Shown here: piece by piece, positions 22,552 to 27,128 of the stretch
Layout of the letters: every line of letters starts with the position of its first letter
How positions within the stretch are numbered: the stretch's first letter is position 1
Assembly: GCA_016875975.1 (NCBI GenBank)
Contig: VGOF01000001.1
Coordinates: forward strand, 1-27,128
DNA from: Chloroflexota bacterium
GTDB lineage: Bacteria; Chloroflexota; Dehalococcoidia; GIF9; UBA5629
Reading direction: 5' to 3'
Length of the DNA stretch: 27,128 bases
Position numbers and translations under genes: made by a program
Notes under the pieces: generated by a model
What the model saw: the letters and a program-made list of their open reading frames with translations, nothing else
Databases searched by the model: none
What the model was told of the DNA's origin: nothing

Positions 22552-23837
22552 ACACTTGCGAAGAGATTCATTTACAGAACCCAACTATGAAAGTAATCTT
22601 CATGGTGAATATTACCCCCAACATTGAAATGTTCGCTCCCATCGTAAAAGAGCTCCCCAACAACTCCGATGTCCTGTTCATTAACACGGACAAGTGGCAG
22701 AGAAGAGCAGAAATAGAACAAAAGTTACAGGGGCTTAGCTTGAAATATCAAACTTTCGGTAGTCGGAGCTACCGAAACATAAATAGAATACTTGACGAAT
22801 TCAGGCCAGACGCGCTTGTGCTCTGTGGCGATGCAATAAGCCCTTTATATCAAATGAGTATAAGTTGCGCCAACTCTAAGAACATTCCAACACTGTCAAT
22901 TCTACACGCCATTATGGCACTTGAGGCAAAGAGAAACCCAAAGGCTATTGCCACGTATGCCTGGATAAGCTACCTCAAGAACCTCTGGCTTGGGATACAT
23001 ACAATGGTACAACCTGACCGTTTCTCGTGGCACCGTCTATTCGAAACCGGCTGGTTCTGGATGAGGTATGGCTTTAGATACAGACCGAAGCTTGAGGGGC
23101 ATGGCGGCTGCTCAAAAATAGCTGTTTTTGGCAATGCTGACAAACAATTGCTCGTCTCGGAAGGAATCGCACCGGAGCGCATTGCGGTAACTGGAAACCC
23201 CAAATTTGACTATATTGCCTCTGCTAACAAAAACGATTGCAAATCTAAGGTATGCCGAAGGTTCGGTATTTCTGCAGACACGAAAATTATCCTGTTGTTG
23301 ACCGATTGGTTTGTTGAGTATGGGATATGGACAGTAAGACAGAGAGAACAATTTGTTAAAGCTGTTTGCAGAGCAGCATCAAAACTGCCTCGTTGCAAGA
23401 TTGTAATCAAACTTCATCCGCTAATGGAGAAACAGACAGACTATGAAGAGATAGTCAAGGACTTCTCTGAGCCACCTATAATCTGTCAAAATGTTCCCCT
23501 GTGGGAACTGGTGCATGCTTGCAGTCTGGCAATCACCGTATCATCAACGGCAGGTATAGAAGCAATGGCAGCAGACAAGCCATTAATCATATTTAACCTT
23601 TTCAATGAGCCGAGTATATTTGATGAAAAGAGTGGAGTCGTTATCGTACGCACTGAAGCTGACTTGCTGCCAGCACTAGAAGCAATCCTTTACCAGGGCC
23701 TAAGCAAAGAAACAAAAGAAGCTGCCAGCAAGTTTGTACATCGACATGCCTATGTACAGGATGGCAAAGCCGCTAGGAGAATTGCCGATTTGATTGTTAA
23801 AATGGTTACAGAAAATCAAGATAGGAGCCTCGCATGA
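22548..23837 (+). CDS. GT-B fold glycosyltransferase / UDP-GlcNAc 2-epimerase-like protein
   Basis: This 429-residue protein lacks membrane segments and has a two-domain GT-B appearance. VALVLCGD-like segments lie in the N-terminal half, IAVTGNPKFDYI at about 211-222 links the domains, and SSTAGIEAMAADKPLIIFN at about 331-349 binds the nucleotide in the family. TGNPKFD and SS-x-GIEA occur in UDP-GlcNAc 2-epimerase/NeuC-like and CDP-glycerol-transferase-like proteins. It is too long and lacks the N-terminal pattern for PseG. It could transfer the nonulosonic acid made downstream, or act as a hydrolysing epimerase (inference). Translation is coupled on both sides by ATGA overlaps. An internal ATG at residue 14 (22587) is an alternative start. 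Confidence 0.7.
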   Translation: MNTCEEIHLQNPTMKVIFMVNITPNIEMFAPIVKELPNNSDVLFINTDKWQRRAEIEQKLQGLSLKYQTFGSRSYRNINRILDEFRPDALVLCGDAISPLYQMSISCANSKNIPTLSILHAIMALEAKRNPKAIATYAWISYLKNLWLGIHTMVQPDRFSWHRLFETGWFWMRYGFRYRPKLEGHGGCSKIAVFGNADKQLLVSEGIAPERIAVTGNPKFDYIASANKNDCKSKVCRRFGISADTKIILLLTDWFVEYGIWTVRQREQFVKAVCRAASKLPRCKIVIKLHPLMEKQTDYEEIVKDFSEPPIICQNVPLWELVHACSLAITVSSTAGIEAMAADKPLIIFNLFNEPSIFDEKSGVVIVRTEADLLPALEAILYQGLSKETKEAASKFVHRHAYVQDGKAARRIADLIVKMVTENQDRSLA

Positions 23838-24814
23838 ATCTAAAAGGTAAAGTAATTCTCATAACCGGAGGTACAGGTTCTTTCGGTCAAAAGTTCACTG
23901 AGATAGCTTTGAAACAACATAACCCAAAGGCGATCCGAATTTTCTCCCGTGGAGAACTGCTGCAACAAGAAATGTCTCAAAAATTCAACAACGATGAGAG
24001 GCTGCGCTTCTTTATCGGTGATGTAAGGGATAGGGAGAGAGTCTATCGAGCCATGGGCGGTGTTGATATTGTCGTTCATGCCGCTGCTCTTAAGCAGGTA
24101 CCAACCGCTGAATATAACCCCATTGAAGCGGTAAGGACGAATATTGACGGAGCCGTCAATGTTGTTGACGCTGCCATAGACAATGGAGTTGAAAAGGCGA
24201 TAGCTATAAGTACCGATAAAGCCGTCCAGCCGGTCAACCTTTACGGGGCAACTAAATTGGTCATGGAGCGGCTCTTTGTTCAAGCCAATGTTTATACCGG
24301 GCAGCAAAAGCCACGTTTTAGCTGCGTACGATATGGCAATGTCGTTGGCAGCCGAGGCAGTGTTGTTCCGCTTTTCCTTGAGCAGAAGAAAAACAACATC
24401 ATTACTATTACCGATGAACGGATGACCAGGTTCTGGATTACCTTAGAGCAGGGTGTCCACTTTGTCATCGATTGCATCGGCAGGATGCATGGCGGTGAAA
24501 CCTTCATCCCCAAAATCCCCAGCATGAAAGTTACCGACTTGGCAGATGTTATCGCTCCAAAAGCCGAAAGAGAAGTCATAGGAATACGCCCCGGAGAAAA
24601 GGTGAACGAAATTCTTTTGACAGAGGAGGAAGCCAGGCATGCACGGGAGTTTGATGACTACTTTGCCATCGAACCTGAGCATCCCTTCTGGGGAAAGGAT
24701 AATCTTAAGGGCGGCAAATCTCTCCCCGATGGCTTCAAATATGCCAGCGATAACAATAGCTGGTGGTTGACTGGAGAGGAACTGCAAAGAATGGTTGGTG
24801 AATTATCTGAATGA
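23834..24814 (+). CDS. pseB: UDP-GlcNAc 4,6-dehydratase (5-inverting), PseB
   Basis: This 326-residue protein matches the PseB/FlaA1 family. TGGTGSFGQKF is at about 11-21, and IFSRGELLQQEM at about 36-47 is the typical RDE-like region. HAAALKQVP lies at about 82-90 and ISTDKAVQPVNLYGATK at about 125-141, with Tyr137/Lys141 and the Asp-Lys acid/base pair. RYGNVVGSRGSVVPLF follows. The enzyme dehydrates UDP-GlcNAc and inverts C5, giving UDP-2-acetamido-2,6-dideoxy-L-arabino-hexos-4-ulose, the first step of pseudaminic acid synthesis. Length is normal. ATGA overlaps join it to the genes on both sides. PseC follows directly, which makes the pathway assignment strong. Confidence 0.94.
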   Translation: MNLKGKVILITGGTGSFGQKFTEIALKQHNPKAIRIFSRGELLQQEMSQKFNNDERLRFFIGDVRDRERVYRAMGGVDIVVHAAALKQVPTAEYNPIEAVRTNIDGAVNVVDAAIDNGVEKAIAISTDKAVQPVNLYGATKLVMERLFVQANVYTGQQKPRFSCVRYGNVVGSRGSVVPLFLEQKKNNIITITDERMTRFWITLEQGVHFVIDCIGRMHGGETFIPKIPSMKVTDLADVIAPKAEREVIGIRPGEKVNEILLTEEEARHAREFDDYFAIEPEHPFWGKDNLKGGKSLPDGFKYASDNNSWWLTGEELQRMVGELSE

Positions 24815-25998
24815 AGCGATTGGCAATCGAAGGCGGGGTGCCTGTACGAAGCACACTCCTTCCTTACGGACATCATTGGATTGATGACGGCGACATTGCT
24901 GCTGCTGTCGAAGTGTTAAGGAGTGACTGGATTACTCAAGGTCCCAAAGTTGACGAGTTCGAAAGGAAAGTTGCCAACTACTGTGGTGTTAAATACGCCG
25001 TCGCGGTATCTAGCGGTACTGCCGCCCTCCACGCTGCCTGTGCTGTAGCTGGCATTTCAACTGGCGACGAAGCCATTACTACCCCTATCACCTTCGCTGC
25101 GACAGCAAACGCTGTAGTATATTGTGGCGCCAAGCCAGTCTTCGCTGATATACAAGAAGATACGTTAAACATTGACCCACGTGAAATCGAGAGAAAGCTG
25201 ACATCCAGGACAAAGGCTATTCTGCCGGTGGACTTTGCCGGACATCCTGCCGACCTAGAGGAGATAATGGCCATAGCCCGCTCCAGAAAAATCGTCGTAA
25301 TCGAGGATGCCTCGCATGCGCTGGGTGCTGAATATGAGGGACGTAAAATAGGCAGTTTGGCTGACATGACCATCCTTAGCTTCCACCCAGTAAAGCACAT
25401 TACCACCGGTGAAGGTGGCATGATTCTGACCGACAATGAGGAGTTCTGCGAAAAACTCAAGATCTTCAGACATCATGGCATAGTAAGGGAAAAGTCAGAT
25501 AATGGCTCTTGGTATTATAAGATATACAACCCGGGATACAACTTTAGAATTACAGATTTCCAATGCGCCCTCGGTATCAGCCAACTCAACAAATTAAACC
25601 GCTTCATAGAGAGAAGAAGAGAAATAGCGACAAAGTATAATGCAGAGCTTGCTGAGATGGATGAGATTTTGATTCCCGTAGAGGACAAAAGGGTCAAAGC
25701 AGTATATCATATCTATACAATACAGCTAAAAACCGAGTTGCTAACAACGGGGAGAAAAGAGATATTTAAAGCTTTAAGAGCTGAAAATATAGGAGTTAGT
25801 GTTCACTATATGCCTATACATTTACACCCATTTTATCAACAGAAATTTGGCTATAAGAAAGGCGATTATCCCACGGCAGAGGAATACTATGAACGGGCAA
25901 TCACTCTGCCTCTTTTCCCGAGTATGAGCGATGAAGACGTGAAGGATGTAATTAAGGCAGTCAAAAAAGTAGTGCGACGGTACCGAGAGCAAATCTAA
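24811..25998 (+). CDS. pseC: UDP-4-amino-4,6-dideoxy-AltNAc transaminase, PseC
   Basis: This 395-residue PLP-dependent aminotransferase belongs to the DegT/DnrJ/EryC1 family. SSGTAALHAA at about 67-76 binds the cofactor phosphate. IEDASHALGAEY at about 164-175 contains the PLP-nitrogen Asp166. The Schiff-base Lys195 lies in SFHPVKHITTGEGG, where the HPVK context is characteristic of PseC. Sequence from the start, including GHHWIDDGDIAAAVEVLRSDWITQGPKVDEFE, is typical too. It transfers the amino group of glutamate to C4 of the PseB product. Its start overlaps the PseB stop as ATGA. The next gene begins two bases after the stop. Confidence 0.94.
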   Translation: MKRLAIEGGVPVRSTLLPYGHHWIDDGDIAAAVEVLRSDWITQGPKVDEFERKVANYCGVKYAVAVSSGTAALHAACAVAGISTGDEAITTPITFAATANAVVYCGAKPVFADIQEDTLNIDPREIERKLTSRTKAILPVDFAGHPADLEEIMAIARSRKIVVIEDASHALGAEYEGRKIGSLADMTILSFHPVKHITTGEGGMILTDNEEFCEKLKIFRHHGIVREKSDNGSWYYKIYNPGYNFRITDFQCALGISQLNKLNRFIERRREIATKYNAELAEMDEILIPVEDKRVKAVYHIYTIQLKTELLTTGRKEIFKALRAENIGVSVHYMPIHLHPFYQQKFGYKKGDYPTAEEYYERAITLPLFPSMSDEDVKDVIKAVKKVVRRYREQI

Positions 25999-26000
25999 CC

Positions 26001-26759
26001 ATGAAAATCGTGGCAATTATCCAGGCACGGATGGGCTCAACCAGGTTGCCGGGGAAGGTCTTAAAAGATATTTGCGGAAGACCCATGCTCTGGCACATAC
26101 ATAATCGGCTGAGATACGCCAAGTTGGTAGGCCAAGCTGTCATAGCTACTTCAAACAAAACAAGTGATTGCCCCATTACCAAATTTGCCGAACAAAGCAA
26201 CATACCTTATTACGCCGGGAGTGAGCTCGACCTTCTAGACAGGTGGTACCAAACAGCCAAGAGGTTTCAAGCTGACGCTGTTGTAAGGATTACTGCTGAT
26301 TGCCCCTTGGTAGACCCTGTTATTGTTGATGAAGTAGTAAAGTACTACCTAGAGAAAGGCCCTCTTGATTATGTGAGCAACTCAAGACCCAAAGCCACTT
26401 ATCCTCAGGGATTGGACGTTGAAATATACTCTTGCGAAGCCCTAAAAGAGGTATGGAACGAAATACAAGATCCTTTCTTAAGGGAATGGGGCTCGGCGAA
26501 TTTCTTTGAGCACCCGGAAAGATATCGCCTTGCCAATTTAGAGAATTCTGAGGATCTGTCCCATATGCGCTGGACAGTAGACTATCAGGATGACCTGGAT
26601 TTCGTCAGGGAAATATATCAAAGGCTATATAGAGAAGATAGCGTCTTTTTGATGCCGGATATCTTGAAACTACTAAAGGAACATCCGGAACTCATGAAGA
26701 TAAATAGAAGCCACGTGGGAAAAGATACCTACAAAGAAGCTTTAAGTAGGAGGGATTAG
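26001..26759 (+). CDS. SpsF/PseF-like cytidylyltransferase-domain protein
   Basis: This 252-residue protein has the nucleotide-binding start IIQARMGSTRLPGKVLKDICGRPML at about 5-29, followed by ATSNKTSDCPI, AGSELDLLDRWYQTAK, and ITADCPLVDPVIVDEV with the metal-binding Asp. This is the SpsF type of CMP-sugar-synthetase-like proteins. In pseudaminic clusters a protein of this kind stands where PseF (CMP-pseudaminic acid synthetase) is expected, so activation of the nonulosonic acid with CTP is likely but not proved. No strong ribosome site is visible; the start lies two bases after PseC. A good AGGAGG for the next gene sits in its last codons. Confidence 0.85.
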   Translation: MKIVAIIQARMGSTRLPGKVLKDICGRPMLWHIHNRLRYAKLVGQAVIATSNKTSDCPITKFAEQSNIPYYAGSELDLLDRWYQTAKRFQADAVVRITADCPLVDPVIVDEVVKYYLEKGPLDYVSNSRPKATYPQGLDVEIYSCEALKEVWNEIQDPFLREWGSANFFEHPERYRLANLENSEDLSHMRWTVDYQDDLDFVREIYQRLYREDSVFLMPDILKLLKEHPELMKINRSHVGKDTYKEALSRRD

Positions 26760-26763
26760 ACCC

Positions 26764-27128
26764 ATGTATCATCCTTTCATTCTAGGCGACAAAGTCTATC
26801 TCAGAGGGCTACAGAAAAACGATTTGACAGGCAATATGTTCCAATGGGCCAACGATTCGGATGTGACGCACCACATGTTCATGGGCGCTATGCCAAATAC
26901 TATCGAGGGGTTGGAAGAAGAATATGCGCAACTCATCAAAAGTAAGAACGATGTGGTATTAGCAATCATAGACAAGAAGACTGACATCCACTTGGGGAAC
27001 GTGGGGTTATATCTGATAAACTGGATAAGCAGGTCAGCAGAACTCAGAATCATCATCGGTGAGAAGAAATATTGGAACAAGGGTTACGGAACTGAAGCAA
27101 CTGAACTAACAGTAACATACGGCTTTGA
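26764..27128 (+). CDS. GNAT family N-acetyltransferase, PseH-like (3' truncated by window)
   Basis: About 121 codons are visible before the window ends. The start MYHPFILGDKVYLRGLQKNDL is typical of RimJ/RimL-type GNAT proteins. The acetyl-CoA-binding stretch is seen in EKKYWNKGYGTEATEL, which matches the family's Q/R-x-x-G-x-G/A pattern. After PseB, PseC and an SpsF-type gene it is the best candidate for PseH, which acetylates the 4-amino group of the altrosamine intermediate. The sequence alone does not exclude another acceptor. AGGAGG at 26748-26753 lies ten bases before the ATG. Confidence 0.82.
   Translation, partial: MYHPFILGDKVYLRGLQKNDLTGNMFQWANDSDVTHHMFMGAMPNTIEGLEEEYAQLIKSKNDVVLAIIDKKTDIHLGNVGLYLINWISRSAELRIIIGEKKYWNKGYGTEATELTVTYGF

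Overview
The window is a dense surface-polysaccharide and sugar-nucleotide locus. About 25 protein genes fill nearly all of the 27 kb. There are no rRNA or tRNA genes, transposases or CRISPR arrays. Base composition is moderate, Shine-Dalgarno sites are common, and four-base ATGA overlaps are frequent. A DUF2206-type membrane protein and a GtrA protein are present. The organism is most likely an environmental bacterium. Chloroflexota is my guess from the DUF2206 protein and gene style, but the window cannot settle this and an archaeon is not formally excluded.

Region 1 (1-7837, plus strand): the 3' end of a WecB-type UDP-GlcNAc 2-epimerase, an SDR epimerase/dehydratase, a GT4 glycosyltransferase, a four-helix-bundle (S23/IVP family) protein, a second SDR, a Gfo/Idh/MocA oxidoreductase, a SAM methyltransferase, and an asparagine-synthase-like amidotransferase lacking the usual Cys2. 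Every one of the six junctions between genes from 309 to 5178 carries an array of 7-bp repeats (consensus GAACNTA/C). These arrays stop abruptly after 5.2 kb. The array before the S23 gene has the opposite orientation to the other five, so the S23 gene lies between inverted arrays.

Region 2 (7947-15153, minus strand): read from 15153 down, it holds a GtrA-like membrane protein, a UDP-sugar dehydrogenase (UDP-ManNAc type), an RmlD-like reductase, a dolichol-phosphate-mannose-synthase-like GT2, an SDR epimerase, a zinc-ribbon C-methyltransferase and a GT-C (PMT/ArnT-like) membrane transferase. GtrA, GT2 and GT-C could together form a lipid-linked-sugar glycosylation module acting outside the membrane.

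Region 3 (15458-27128, plus strand): a 304-base divergent spacer with a plausible sigma70-type promoter leads into a tightly coupled operon. It begins with a DUF2206 membrane protein carrying a perfect 15-bp minisatellite (Thr-Thr-Pro-Ala-Thr), then a GT4, a LegB-like 4,6-dehydratase, a sugar-1-phosphate nucleotidyltransferase, another SDR, a zinc-ribbon methyltransferase and a GT-B protein. It ends with PseB, PseC, an SpsF/PseF-like cytidylyltransferase and a GNAT acetyltransferase cut off by the window edge. The end of the operon is the start of a pseudaminic-acid-type pathway. PseG and PseI are expected just beyond the window.

Together the genes make several modified sugars (UDP-ManNAc/ManNAcA, a GDP-4-keto-6-deoxy-HexNAc derivative, a nonulosonic acid, perhaps a C-methyl sugar) and assemble them on a surface glycan or glycoprotein. 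The least explained feature is the heptad-repeat system around the S23 gene.
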